A DNA stretch of 64,000 nt from Symbiodinium natans. Its lineage: Eukaryota > Sar > Dinophyceae > Suessiales > Symbiodiniaceae. The stretch lies in the NCBI GenBank assembly GCA_905221605.1, contig CAJNDS010002091.1, positions 336,001-400,000 on the forward strand, given 5' to 3'. Shown here piece after piece: positions 48,251 through 58,200 of this stretch. How positions within the stretch are numbered: the stretch's first letter is position 1; each line of letters begins with the position of its first letter. Under the pieces are notes generated by a model, which was given only the letters and a program-made list of their open reading frames with translations, was not told where the DNA came from and did no database searches. The position numbers and the translations under genes are program-made.

Positions 48251-48355
48251 ATAAACCCTAGCCCTAAGCCCTAAGCCCTAAACCCTAAACCTTAAACCCT
48301 AAACCCTAAACCCTAGCCCTAAACCCTAAACCCTAAACCCCAAGCTCGATCTAAT

Positions 48356-48424
48356 GAGCCCTATTCTTTTTTGGGCGGATCAATGTTGAAGCAGTCAGAC
48401 TGTCAGGGCAAACAAGGTCAGCAA
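48356..48424 (-). CDS. exon downstream of a family A intron
   Basis: The minus strand reads DLVCPDSLTASTLIRPKKNR. It joins in frame to the 48573-48650 exon across the element at 48425-48572. Confidence 0.68.
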
Positions 48425-48572
48425 CTAGACCCGGGAGTAACCTAGGAATAAAAAAGGGTTTAGGGTTTAGGGTTTAGGGTTTAGGGTTTAGGGTTGAGGG
48501 TTTAGGGTTTAGGGGATTATAGGGGAACCCAACCCCTACAAAAAGCAAATAAGGGCCTACTCCCCGTCCTAG
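48425..48572. mobile_element. introner-like element, family A, with TTTAGGG tract as its core
   Basis: Termini CTAGACCCGGGAGTAACCTA and GGCCTACTCCCCGTCCTAG; perfect 4-bp duplication GCAA at 48421-48424 and 48573-48576. Bases 48456-48515 are a TTTAGGG tract placed between AATAAAAAAGGG and GGGGATTATAGGGG, where other A copies have TACCCTTTTTGGTTTTTA. Removal joins ..HSPSLF and ADLVCPDS in frame. Confidence 0.9.
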
Positions 48573-48650
48573 GCAAAAAGGGAAGGGGAATGGACGAAAT
48601 GAGCTAACTGCAGGGAAGAAATGCCGAAATCCTTCAAGAACTCCTCATGT
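48573..48650 (-). CDS. exon upstream of a family A intron
   Basis: The minus strand reads HEEFLKDFGISSLQLAHFVH then SPSLF, running straight into the element. Amphipathic; domain not recognised. Confidence 0.68.
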
Positions 48651-49127
48651 TTAGGGTTTAGGGTTTAGGGTTTAGGGTTTAGGGTTTAGGGTTTAGGGTT
48701 TACGGTTTAGGGTTTGGGGTTTGGGGTTTAGGGTTTAGGGCTGCGGGATGCCGTTCCGGGAGCTATTAAAGGAGCATTTCCCCATAGGGTTTGAGGATGC
48801 TAAGACCAAAACCCTCAAAATCTAAGACCACCAAAAACCCTCAAACCGTAAGTCACCCTCAAACCCGAAGCCCTAAGCTCTGAACCCCTCGCACCCTCGA
48901 ACCCTGTGCCCTAAACCCCAAGCCCGAGGATCCTCGGCCTTAAACCCAAGATCCCTATGACCCGAATACCCTAAGCCCTACACACTTAAGCCTGAGACCC
49001 TAACCCCTAAGACCCTAAGACCCCCAGGCCCTGAACCCGAAAACCCTAAGCCCTAAACCCGAAGAAGCCCAAGAGCTCAAGCCCTAAACCCTAAACCCTC
49101 CAAACCCTCAACTGATTAACCCCTACC

Positions 49128-49223
49128 CTGGGGACCAAATGAACGCTAAAGGGGTTTGTGGTTCGTATACCTCAATAGGGATTGTAGTAGTATAGGGTAC
49201 GTGACCGGCTCGTTTGGTCCCCA
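49128..49223. repeat. palindromic element, family W
   Basis: CTGGGGACCAAATGAACGCT left; GGCTCGTTTGGTCCCCAAAG right; both termini intact. Confidence 0.82.
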
Positions 49224-49389
49224 AAGTACACCCTAAGAGCCTGAGCCCTCAACTCTTCACCCTTAACCCCTTAACCCCTAAACCCTAAACCTTAAACCCC
49301 TAAACCTTAAACCCCTAAACCCTAAACCCTAAACCCCTAAACCCTAAACCCTAAGCCCTAAACCCTAAACCCTCAACCCTAAACAACCC

Positions 49390-49446
49390 CCGCACTGCCT
49401 CCTTGGTTTCAGGTGCCTGAGGTGCCACCGGCTCCTCTCGTGAGAA
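49390..49446 (-). CDS. candidate microexon
   Basis: The minus strand reads EEPVAPQAPETKEAVRGL. Linker-like. Confidence 0.42.
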
Positions 49447-49710
49447 GGGTTTAGGGTTTAGGGTTTAGGGTTTAGGGATTATTGGTTTAGGGTCTGAACT
49501 GTGCCACGTTCTGGTGCCATGGATTGTAGGGATTAGGGTTTGGGGTTTAGGGTTTGGGGTTTGGGGGTTAGGGTTTGGGGTTTAGGGTCTAGGGTTTACT
49601 GCCCAAGGTTGGAACATCGGGCTCTTAGTATGGCCCCTTGCTTCTAGGGATCCGAAGTAGAAGCGTACATAGGGATAACACCAGCCGGTTTTAGAGTTTA
49701 GGGTTTAGGG

Positions 49711-49821
49711 CTAGAACTAGCAGTAGCCTAGGAATAGAAAGGGTACCCTTGTTGGTTTTAAGGGGATTACAAGGGAACGTTACCCTAAAAAAGGAAAAAA
49801 CATGCTTACTCCCGGTCCTAG
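49711..49821. mobile_element. introner-like element, family A
   Basis: CTAGAACTAGCAGTAGCCTA left; GCTTACTCCCGGTCCTAG right. The left flank is TTTAGGG sequence and no target duplication is visible, so the left junction has been remodelled. Confidence 0.75.
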
Positions 49822-50061
49822 ATATAGTATATAGGGATAACATATAACACGGGACCCAAAGCAAGGGCCCGCACTTGGAACCTTTAAGCCATGGCCTGTT
49901 CGGGTTTAGGGTTTAGGGTTTCGGGTTTGGGCCTGGGGTTCAGGGTTTAAGGCCAAAGAGGTCTTCGCGTTTAGGGTTGAAGGGTTTGGGGGTGGGGGCA
50001 AGGGTTTCAAACCCTAAACCCTAAACCCTAAACCCTAAACCCTAAACCCTAAATCATCCAA

Positions 50062-50105
50062 AACCCAGCAGGACACGGCGAAGGGATCCCAGTAGAGGCT
50101 AGCTT
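50062..50105 (-). CDS. candidate microexon
   Basis: The minus strand reads LYWDPFAVSCWVL with acceptor AGCTAG. Short; family unknown. Confidence 0.42.
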
Positions 50106-50289
50106 GCACACACCTACTTAGAGATATAGAGACACCCAGACACCCTCGAACAAGGGTTTCGGGTTTAGGGTTTAGGGTTTAGGGCCAGAAACTTTAAACT
50201 AAAGGACGAAACAGAGAACTCCCCCGAAACCCCGGGCAATGCACACTCCCGTGGAGACTGAACCCTTGAAAGACCCTGAACCACTCTAG

Positions 50290-50351
50290 AATGCACGTGA
50301 ACGCCGCGGCACCGCCGCGGAGGAGGCGTCGCTCTTCTCTGGGGCGGCCAT
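50290..50351 (-). CDS. candidate first exon
   Basis: On the minus strand, CTAGCCATGGCCGCC places an ATG in a good initiation context, then MAAPEKSDASSAAVPRRS and C-GTGCATTC, a possible donor. Could be the start of the gene ending at 46878. A plus-strand frame across the same bases also stays open. Confidence 0.42.
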
Positions 50352-50914
50352 GGCTAGGGAATGTCAAGGCTGAGTATATGGGAGCAATAGCGAGAGGACT
50401 TGCTAGGATGGGTGAGGGATCGCATGGGGCGCAAGCTGTGATGCTAAGCAGCTAGTCATATGGGGCCGGACTGGCTAAGGGATCGTTGCTGCTGGCAGGG
50501 CGTGTCAAGTGTGGCTCTTGTAAATCTTCCGCTGACGCCGGGCTCTACGTCCGAAACCCTTAAAATCACCCAAGACTGCTTGGGGTAGCTATAGCTGAGG
50601 GCTTGGGAAATCATCTTTGGGGGGGCGGAAAGGAGGAAGGCACCTTCCCTTGTGAAGCTTGAGCCATGTGGAGGCAGAAGGCGTAAGCTCGGCGCTTGGG
50701 CCGGGGTGGGGGCTGGAGGGTTTTCCCGCAACATGTCGGGTTTAGGGTTTAGGGTTTAGGGTTGAGGGTTTAGGGTTTAGGGTTTAGGGTTTAGGGTTTA
50801 GGGTTCAGGACTACAGACCCTCGAGGAAGATTCGCAAAAAGCGCTTCATCCTCCAAAAACTCTAGAGTCTCTCGAAGTGGCCACCAAGCCTTAAAGCACC
50901 TAAAACCCTAAACC

Positions 50915-51039
50915 CTACAGGGTGGGGCCCCCGAGTTATAAGTAGAGTTATAAGGGCCCTAGATTGGGTTATAAGGGCCCTAAGTTAGGTTATAAGTCCC
51001 TTAACTACAGTTAGTATACTAAGGGGGCCCCACCCTGTA
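50915..51039. repeat. palindromic element, family U
   Basis: CTACAGGGTGGGGCCCCCGA left; AAGGGGGCCCCACCCTGTA right. Preceded by a short CCCTAAA tract and followed at once by a Z element. Confidence 0.88.
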
Positions 51040-51128
51040 AGGGTCCATGTACCTTACTATGTACTTGGGCCCCAAAGTCCCTATATAGGAGGTACTTAAA
51101 GGCCCAAGTATATCCTGTTTAGGTACAT
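51038..51128. repeat. palindromic element, family Z
   Basis: AAGGGTCCATGTACC..ACTTGGGCCCCAAAGTCCCT left; GGCCCAAGTATATCC..TAGGTACATGG right. Confidence 0.8.
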
Positions 51129-51334
51129 GGGTAAGCCTCTGAACCTAGCACCTCTGACCTTCATGTACTGCACATTGGAACTCTGGTGAAAATTCAGATG
51201 CCTGATGCTCCTGAGGAGAAGCCGAAACCCCAAGCCCCAAACCATAAACCCTCTAAACCCTAAACCCTAAACCCTAAACCCTAAACCCTAAACCCTAAAC
51301 CCTAAACCCTAAACTCTGCCCAACCTCAACCCCT

Positions 51335-51415
51335 CCAACTGCGCACGTTTCTGGCCAAAGCCCCTCGGCTCCCTGGTCGCTCACTGCGTGTCGAGGCAGC
51401 TGCTGCCTCAGCTGG
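51335..51415 (-). CDS. candidate exon, unknown protein
   Basis: The minus strand reads QLRQQLPRHAVSDQGAEGLW then PET. Another minus frame (PAEAAAASTRSERPGSRG) is also open. Confidence 0.45.
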
Positions 51416-51524
51416 GTTTAGGGTTTAGGGTTTAGGGTTCAGGGTTCAGGGTTAGAGCTTTGGACTTCAAAAACCTCGCTTAGGGCTAAGGGTTTAGCAA
51501 AGGGTGTAGGGTGCAGGGTTTAGG

Positions 51525-51582
51525 CCAAAGCAGTCAAACATCTTGGCCACAAAGTCGCGACAGAGCAGCTCCTTTAAAGCCC
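51525..51582 (-). CDS. candidate microexon
   Basis: The minus strand reads KELLCRDFVAKMFDCFG. Family not recognised. Confidence 0.5.
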
Positions 51583-51682
51583 AAACTCTAAACTCTAAAC
51601 CCGAAACCCTAAACCCTAAACTCAAAGCAATGCCTAGCTGGGTATATGGGCCCATGAAGCCTACTCACGCTGTAGCCACTTG

Positions 51683-51726
51683 AGTCGCCCGCTCCACATG
51701 AAGTTCAAGGGAGTCATATCCGGACC
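51683..51726 (-). CDS. candidate microexon with GTGAGTAG donor
   Basis: The minus strand reads GYDSLELHVERATQVAT ending AGC then GTGAGTAG, the best 5' splice site in the window. Acceptor CCTTAAG, 13 bp from a family X element. Confidence 0.6.
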
Positions 51727-51738
51727 TTAAGGACGTAC

Positions 51739-51841
51739 TTTGGGATGTTTTCCCTTTTACTAGCAGTCCTTAGTAGGGATTATAGTAGGGGGTACTATCA
51801 CCACTATTCAGGGCTGTTAGTCTCAGGGGGAACATTCCAAG
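51739..51841. repeat. palindromic element, family X
   Basis: TTTGGGATGTTTTCCCTTTT left; GTTAGTCTCAGGGGGAACAT then TCCA right; inside the intron just upstream of the 51683 exon. Confidence 0.8.
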
Positions 51842-51879
51842 ATGCACCCCTGTGAAGTTCCCCTAATATACGCCGAATA

Positions 51880-52375
51880 TGGCCCTTATATTTCCCTAAA
51901 GGATCTTTAAAGGTGTCCCCAAACTCAAGGGTACAACCTTAGGGGTCCAAGGTAGAATCACATGAACCCTGGGTTCAAAACCCAAGCCCTATACAACCCC
52001 CCAAAACTGAACTTCAAACCTCCCCAAAAAAACCTAAACCCCATGCAAACCTCATGCAAGCCCTAAACCCTAAACCCTAAACCCTAAACCCTAAACCCTG
52101 TGTAACCCTAAACCTTAAACCCTAAAACCTGTGTAACCCTAAACCCTGTGTAACCCTCAACTCTGTGTAACCCTATGTGACCCCAAGTTCTGAAGCCTCA
52201 AACCCAGGGTCGGGGGCAACATCAGTCATGAGATTCTACCTTGGACCCGTGAGGCTGTACACTTGGGTCTGGGGAGGCCCCTTTCAAAGAGCCTCTAAGG
52301 GAATTTATGGGCCATATTAGTACTTTTGAAGAGCCTCTAAGGGAATTTCTGGGCCATATTAGTTTTTAGGAATAT
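51880..52375. repeat. large inverted-repeat element, family R, with minisatellite core
   Basis: Outer arms ATATGGCCCTTATATTTCCC..CAAACTCAAGGGTACAACCT..GGTCCAAGGTAGAATCACATG and CATGAGATTCTACCTTGGAC..GGAATTTATGGGCCATATT. The centre is CCCTAAA plus a CCCTGTGTAACC minisatellite (about 52100-52185). The right arm has a 36-bp tandem duplication. A partial relative lies at 35180-35250. Confidence 0.65.
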
Positions 52376-52681
52376 ATACTAGGGGGCCCCCCAGAAGCGT
52401 ACATCCTCAAGGGTCCAAGCTGGACTCCCTTGAATCAGGGAGTCTCCACCCTAAACCCGAACCCCCACCCCACCCCTCTGCCAACCCTCCCGCCCTTAGG
52501 GTTTAGGGTTTAGGGTTCAGGGTCAGGGCTTGGAGCTCAGGGATTCGAATCTGGGATTTTGCTACTTCGGCCTTGGTGGTCCTAGGTCCTAGAATTCACA
52601 ACAACCCTGAACCCCAAACCCTAAACTAACCACAAGGAGCCTCAGTTTTCTTGGCCCTGAACCCCAAGTTGTTGTTTGTTT

Positions 52682-52695
52682 TCTCTCTCTATCTC

Positions 52696-52726
<31 letters not shown>

Positions 52727-52822
52727 TATCTTTTTGTATTTTCTTGTTGCATCACTTCTTTCGAAATATTGTTCGTTTGCTTTTTTGCTGTGTGTGTGTG
52801 TGTGTGTTTTTTTTTTTTTTTG
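52682..52822. repeat. CT, TG, T and G simple repeats
   Basis: A CT run (about 52682-52730), a GT run (52790-52808), then poly-T and poly-G. Open frames here are repeat translations. Confidence 0.92.
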
Positions 52823-53201
52823 GGGGGGGGTAGGGTTGAGGGCTTATGGTTAGGGTTTAGGCCCTAACCCGATATCTTTCAGGCAAGAGGCAGCAGCAGC
52901 AGTAAGGCCCCCCGCTCGGCCTGGCTCTGGGGTTTAGGGTTTCGGGCTTAGGGCTTAAGGTTTAGGGTTTAGGGTTTAGGGTTTCGGGTTCAGGGTTTAG
53001 TTGTTTTTTCCCCGCTCTTTTTTTTTCTGGGCTGTGGTGGGTCAAGGTCTAGCAAGCTCACCTAGACCACCCCCGGCTATATAAACTATGTAAACAAAGA
53101 ATCATATGTATGTGTATATACATATGTATATATATATATGTATATTATGAACAAAACACAAGCCGTAATGACGGCCTAAATTTGGGTGTCCCTATACTCC
53201 T

Positions 53202-53318
53202 CTAAGAGCGGCAGTGCGCGGGGCAGAACAAGTGCTTGCAGGGGTTCGGATGCACGGGCTCGCCGCCTGCGTGAAACGACGCAGGCGCTGGAAAAGTCGC
53301 CAGGCTCCAACTAGGATG
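53202..53318 (-). CDS. candidate terminal exon, Cys/His-containing C-terminus
   Basis: The minus strand reads HAGGEPVHPNPCKHLFCPAH then CRS and TAG. Three cysteines and four histidines in 23 residues hint at a metal site. Another minus frame is also open. Confidence 0.48.
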   Translation of the reverse strand, partial: HPSWSLATFPAPASFHAGGEPVHPNPCKHLFCPAHCRS

Positions 53319-53699
53319 ACCCCTAAACCCTGAAAAAATATTCCTGAATGTGATTCGCTTAAACCCAATAAGCGAAAATACAAAATGTCCCAAGGGCCTA
53401 GCAAGCCAAAGAACTTCAAGCAACATGACCTTGAATGCAGATGTAGAGGATGCAGGATCTACCCCTAAACCCTAAACCTACCAAAACGAACAACAACAAC
53501 TCGGAACTCTGAACCCTAAGCCCTGACTAGCCCTGAACACTAAACCCTAAACCCTAAAGCCTAAACCCTAAACCCTAAACCCTAAGCCCTAAACCCTAAA
53601 CCCTAAATCCTAAACCCCAGTCAAAATCCCTTGGGATGACTCCCGGATTCGATTTTGCTGAGGGGAACACGGCTTCTACTAACAGGTTTAGGGTTTAGG

Positions 53700-53772
53700 G
53701 ACAGGCCTTAATAGGGGTTAGAGTAGCCCCGACTCGGATCCCTATCAAGGACTGTTCGTGTAAGGAGGAACA
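53700..53772. repeat. family X element truncated by a TTTAGGG tract
   Basis: The core and right arm (ATCCCTATCAAGGACTGTTC, GTAAGGAGGAAC) remain; the left arm is replaced by TTTAGGG units. Confidence 0.65.
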
Positions 53773-53885
53773 AGCCAACCCCTACCCCAAAACAAGGCCA
53801 AAATTGAGGCTCCCTGGACCGGGTTGTAACCCTAAACCCTAAACCCTGAACCCTAAACCCTAAACCCTACCCCCTAAACACAAAA

Positions 53886-53950
53886 ACCTGCCGGCCGAAC
53901 ATGCTGCGATCGATCGTGATCCACGAACACCTTCTGAAGAGCAGCGGCAT
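53886..53950 (-). CDS. candidate exon, unknown protein
   Basis: The minus strand reads NAAALQKVFVDHDRSQHVRP then A, followed by GGTTTTTG. Flanked by telomeric tracts. Confidence 0.5.
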
Positions 53951-54045
53951 TTTCACAATGTAGGGTTTAGGGTTTAGGGTTTAGGATTTAGGGTTTAGGG
54001 TTTAGGGTTTAGGGTTTAGGGTTTAGGTTTTAGGGACTTGGGGGC

Positions 54046-54195
54046 TGGATTTCGGCCCTAGAAGCCCCAAAGCTTAATTCACCAGAGCTCCTGTTGAGGG
54101 TTTCGGGTGTGGAGTTCGTGAGCTTCTGCAGGGGGCTTCGGCGTCTGGGAATCGTAGTGGGGCTCGGTTGTGCGTCATCTAGGCCCTCATCGACA
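54046..54195 (-). CDS. candidate exon, Ser/Thr/Pro-rich
   Basis: A minus open stretch of 50 codons: VDEGLDDAQPSPTTIPRRRS, PLQKLTNSTPETLNRSSGEL, SFGASRAEIQ. Looks disordered. The plus strand is also open (LLLRVSGVEFVSFCRGLRRL). Confidence 0.5.
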
Positions 54196-54589
54196 CCCTA
54201 CCATGAAGGTCCATATGGGACTCATGGGACGAACTAACTTCCTATGACTGGGTTGCTGTCAAGATTATGACCCCCTTGGGGTACCCTAAATCTTAGGTGC
54301 CGTATTATCATAGGGATCCGAAAAGGGGAGCAAAATTTTGACAACCACCCAACCCTAAACCCTAAACCCTAAACGCTAACCCTAAACCTTAAAAAGGTTC
54401 TACTGCTAGAAACCAAACCCTGGCAGGCCTCATATAGCCTATACCCCAAGGACAAGCTGGCTGTGGACCCCAACTGCGAAAAACCCAAAGCTCTAAACAC
54501 CTAAGCCCTGAGCCCTAAATTCTGAACCCTAAGCCCTCAACCCTAGACCCTAAACCCTAAACCCTAAAACCCTGCCTACCATCCTGCTG

Positions 54590-54655
54590 CCTGCAACAGT
54601 TGGCCCTCCCAGAGCGGGCTGCGCGCTGCACGATGTCCGGACACCTGCAGAGGAC
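54590..54655. other. coding-like island, strand unresolved
   Basis: Minus VLCRCPDIVQRAARSGRANC; plus QLALPERAARCTMSGHLQRT. Both plausible. Confidence 0.4.
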
Positions 54656-54911
54656 CCTGGAACCCTAAAACCCTAGAACCCTAGAACCCTAAACCCTAAA
54701 CCGCAGTGTTTAGGGCTTTCCGGCTCTGAATGTCGGGTGGTGGACTTAAGTTGAAATCCTGTATGGGGCTGGGGGCTCTAAAAAATTCGACATGTCCAGG
54801 GTTTGGTGATGAACCTCGGAACCCTTGACTCCCCAAGCATACCTCCACCGTTTAGGGTTTAGGGTTTAGGGTTTAGGGTTTAGGGTTTAGGGTTTAGGGT
54901 TTAGGGTTTAG

Positions 54912-55032
54912 TAAGTAACTGGGAACCCAGGCTAACTCCTTCCAGAACCAGCACTTCTGGGGTGCACATCTGGAGCTTCGTCTTGTTAGGATTACCGATG
55001 GTAATGTTCTGGTACACAATGGGTATGCCCTT
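54912..55032 (-). CDS. candidate exon, unknown protein
   Basis: The minus strand reads GIPIVYQNITIGNPNKTKLQ then MCTPEVLVLEGVSLGS. Beta-rich pattern. Family not recognised. Confidence 0.6.
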
Positions 55033-55389
55033 TTTTGGGCCATACCCACAGAAAGACCCTACAAAACCCTAACCCTAAACCCTAAACCCTAAACCCAAAA
55101 CCCTAAACACACAAAGACCTTACCAACAAAAGAAAGTAGGGCCCCACACCCGACAGCGGATGGCTGGGAACGGCTGTGCTTCCACCGCCTCGAGAGGTAA
55201 ACCCTAGGGTTTAGGGTTTAGGGTTTAGGGTTTAGGGTTTATGGAGGGTTTAGGACTTCGGGGCTTTTTCTTTGGGTGTGTTATACAGTAGCTTTCGGGC
55301 CCAGTATAAACCATAATTTTCGGTTGTTTTTAATAACCCCCGGCCCCCCAAAAAATCTGTTTTGCATCCGGGGCGTTTGAGGGTTGTTA

Positions 55390-55555
55390 AACAAAAAGAG
55401 TGGCAATTAAGTGTTCTGGGGATCTGGGCTCTCGGGGTCCTGGGCTTTTGCCGTGAGTCTTTGACGGCCTCTTTGCTGATCTGAAAGCAAGGGCTTCTGT
55501 AGCTAGCATTTATGTCAGGCACAGCTATCTGAAAGGGAGACCTGGCTGTCACAGC
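55390..55555 (-). CDS. candidate exon, unknown protein
   Basis: The minus strand reads TARSPFQIAVPDINASYRSP, CFQISKEAVKDSRQKPRTPR and AQIPRTLNCHSF. Open beyond both ends; no splice site chosen. Confidence 0.48.
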
Positions 55556-55761
55556 CTCAGGAGCTACAGCATCTCAATCGAGATCTGCTTCCCTAAAGAC
55601 CGAAGGCCCAGCTGGTGGGGCTGTTCTAGCTAGGATGAAGAAGCTTCTCTGCAATAGAACTATGAAGCAATCTGCAGTAAGATTTGGAGTCATGGACAGC
55701 TGATTTTTTGCAATTGTCACCCTTTAATATTCTCATCGGACCCCCAAAGATGCATCTGTTA

Positions 55762-55873
55762 ATCATACTTACTTCTCCAATATCCAAGGGGGAAAAAGCT
55801 TAAACTTTATTCTTCCTACTAAATAAGAAACCCAAAAAGTTTAAAGTTCAGCTGTGGGAGAAGTAAGCATATG
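55762..55873. repeat. AT-rich palindromic element
   Basis: ATACTTACTTCTCC left; GGAGAAGTAAGCATATG right; inner arms AAAGCTTAAACTTTAT and AAAAAGTTTAAAGTT. A single copy, in a part of the window without telomeric repeats. Confidence 0.6.
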
Positions 55874-56045
55874 ACCCCGGAACCTTCCACCAATTGCAAG
55901 AGCTCTTGGACTGGCACGCCCGGGCCGGCCGAAAATCACAATTCTTACCACATCTAGTCTAACCCTAAACCCAAAACCCTAAGCCCTAAACCCTAAACCC
56001 AGTACGCTAGCACTAGGGCTACGTGTGGACCCTTAGGGCTGTTTT

Positions 56046-56155
56046 CTTGGGAACCAAATGAACCCTGAAAGGGTTTGTGGTCCATATACCTTAATTATGA
56101 CAACTTGCAGCCGTATACGGCAGATGACTCCAATTTTAGGGTTCATGTGGTCCCC
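56046..56155. repeat. palindromic element, family W
   Basis: CTTGGGAACCAAATGAACCC left; TAGGGTTCATGTGGTCCCCA right; longer core than other W copies. Confidence 0.8.
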
Positions 56156-56567
56156 ACTGTTGTGGCTCTGGGATTCTAAGTCTTTCTTGGTGCTTTTAAA
56201 CTTCAAGGTAGGGGTATATTAATATAAGGGTTGGAGGCCTCCGTGCTCCCAGGGGTTCTACTTAGGATCGTTTTTTGTGAGTTTAGGTTTTTGGGATTTG
56301 CAGGACTTCAGGGGGTTTAGGGGACCCTAACCCATTTTTGGGGTTTTTGAGGTGTCGGCTTGACTTGAAGTGTCGAAATGGCACCTAAGGCCCGTGCACC
56401 CCCCACCCTGGCCCCTAACCCACACTTCTCCCAAGTTGCCATCCCCTGCCAAATCGGGTTTTAGGATTCCCTCAGCCCTATAATTGAGCCCGAAGCCCCT
56501 AAACCCTAAACCCTGAACCCTAAACCCTAAACCCTAAACCGCAAACTTCGCTCTGTTTTTTCTCTAA

Positions 56568-56700
56568 GCTCTCGGAGTGGAATGGCTGAATGCAGCGCGC
56601 TTCCCTTCGGGAAAAGCCCTGCAGATGTATCTCGGGCCATGCGCCGAGGGCCTTGCTTGCCTCAATGCCCTATACACGACCTTCAACCCGGCCGGCTCCC
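56568..56700. other. coding-like island, strand unresolved
   Basis: Minus EPAGLKVVYRALRQARPSAH then GPRYICRAFPEGKRAAFSHS; plus LGVEWLNAARFPSGKALQMY then LGPCAEGLACLNALYTTFNP. Both are open over 43 codons and both look like protein. Confidence 0.5.
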
Positions 56701-57283
56701 AAACCCTAAACCCTAAACCCTAAACCCTGAACCCTGAACCCTAAACCCTAAACCCTAAACCCTAAACCCTAAACTTCAACCCTAAACTCCACAGCCCCCA
56801 AAGCCCCCGAAGCCCCCCCCCAAACGGTGCCGCGAATGCTTGGGATCCCGGAGACCCCCCACCCTCCCCCTCCTTCAGGGCACCTTATAACGTCTTCATT
56901 CTTTGCTGGGCGACAAAAGGAAGCTCAGGGGGAATCGTACAGCTTCTTCGCAGAATCTGCGAAAGCAAAAAATCTGTCGGTGCCGCAATCTACCAAAAAA
57001 CATACACAGTTTTGAGGGGCTTCTTCTGGTCAGGGAAAGGCTCTGGGTAAGGACAGCCCCTAGATATCCTAATACGTCCACAAAACAGACACACTGAAAG
57101 AGACCACCAACCAATGCAAGCTTTAGGGTTTAAGGTCCAGGGGAAGGAAATTCCTAACTCTGAGCTCCGGAAGTTTACCTACACCAGGGCAACTTAGTTG
57201 CTGATCTAGAACAAACTCTACTATCCAAAAAAGTGTAAAGTGTACTCACTCAGCTACTAAGGCAAGCAAAGGGGGGGCCCAGC

Positions 57284-57392
57284 GCAGAGGAGACCCGGCT
57301 GTTGAGGTGCGGGACGGGACAGCGTTGTATCCCCAGGATCTGGGATCTGGGTCTGGGGCTCCTACTTGTGCAGCTTCCAAGAACTGAAGCTA
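57284..57392 (-). CDS. candidate exon, strand probable
   Basis: The minus strand reads QFLEAAQVGAPDPDPRSWGY then NAVPSRTSTAGSPLRWAPP. The plus strand is open too (RRGDPAVEVRDGTALYPQDL, ending in TGA). Confidence 0.42.
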
Positions 57393-57393
57393 G

Positions 57394-57534
57394 GGTTTAG
57401 GGTTTAGGGTTTAGGGTTTAGGGTTTAGGGTTTAGGGTTTAGGGTTTAGGGTTTAGGGTTTAGGGTTTAGGGTTTAGGGTTTGGGGCTTGGGGTTTAGGG
57501 TTTAGGGTTTAGGGTTTAGGGTTTAGGGTTTAGG
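57394..57534. repeat. TTTAGGG tract, about 140 bp
   Basis: Twenty units with a single TTTGGGGCTTGGGG interruption. Confidence 0.95.
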
Positions 57535-57669
57535 GGGGCCCAAAAGCCCAGTACTGGGGTTGGTTGAAACCTGCCCTAAACCCTGATACTCCCAGACCCG
57601 TAAAAGAGAACCCCGAACCCTTCGTGGAGGATAATCCCCCTAAACCCTAAACCCTAAACCCCGAACCCT

Positions 57670-57752
57670 AGGTGGAGACACTCAGGCGGCGTCTTGTCGC
57701 AGAGGCTCCTTCCTGCCACTCTTCCCATGCCAAGTCCTTCGCTGGCCAGGCT
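57670..57752. other. coding-like island, strand unresolved
   Basis: Minus DASLASEGLGMGRVAGRSLC then DKTPPECLH; plus VETLRRRLVAEAPSCHSSHA then KSFAGQASVG. The minus reading agrees with the general orientation. Confidence 0.45.
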
Positions 57753-57762
57753 AGCGTCGGCT

Positions 57763-57920
57763 AGGTTTAGGGTTTAGGGTTTAGGGTTTAGGGTTTAGGG
57801 TTTAGGGTTTAGGGTTTAGGGTTTAGGGTTTAGGGTTTAGGGTTTAGGGTTTAGGGTTTAGGGTTTAGGTTTTAGGTTTTAGGTTTTAGGTTTTAGGGTC
57901 TAGGGTTTAGGGTCTAGATT
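57763..57920. repeat. TTTAGGG tract ending in TTTTAGG units
   Basis: About 15 perfect units, then TTTTAGG repeated four times, then TCTAGGG: a local change of unit. Confidence 0.94.
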
Positions 57921-57941
57921 CAGGCTCCCTAAACCCGAAAA

Positions 57942-58029
57942 TTGGGATGTTCACCCTTTTACTAAGTCCTAAATAGGGATTATACTCGGGGGTACGATAG
58001 TTCCCGTTAAGGACTGTTGGTATAAATCC
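57942..58029. repeat. palindromic element, family X
   Basis: TTGGGATGTTCACCCTTTTA left; GTTAAGGACTGTTGGTATAA right; the outer right terminus is lost. Confidence 0.7.
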
Positions 58030-58139
58030 GACACCTTCAAACCTAAACCCTAAAACGCAACAAAACCAGGGTTTGTGGTGCAGGCTTCATATACCAGATC
58101 TTAGTGGGGACGTAGGGGATTAGGTACTTTATGTACCCC

Positions 58140-58200
58140 TACACTTCTTCCAAAGGGTGACAAAAGAGCGCCAAACGGCTTCTTAACATTGAGCTGCCAA
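58140..58200 (-). CDS. candidate microexon
   Basis: The minus strand reads QLNVKKPFGALLSPFGRS. Family not recognised. Confidence 0.45.

Noticed and set aside
52530-52570. tRNA B-box-like GGGATTCGAATCTGGG
   Set aside because: No A-box or cloverleaf could be found upstream.
52651-52867. Two overlapping plus ORFs rich in Ser/Leu and Phe/Cys/Val
   Set aside because: They translate CT, GT and T simple repeats.
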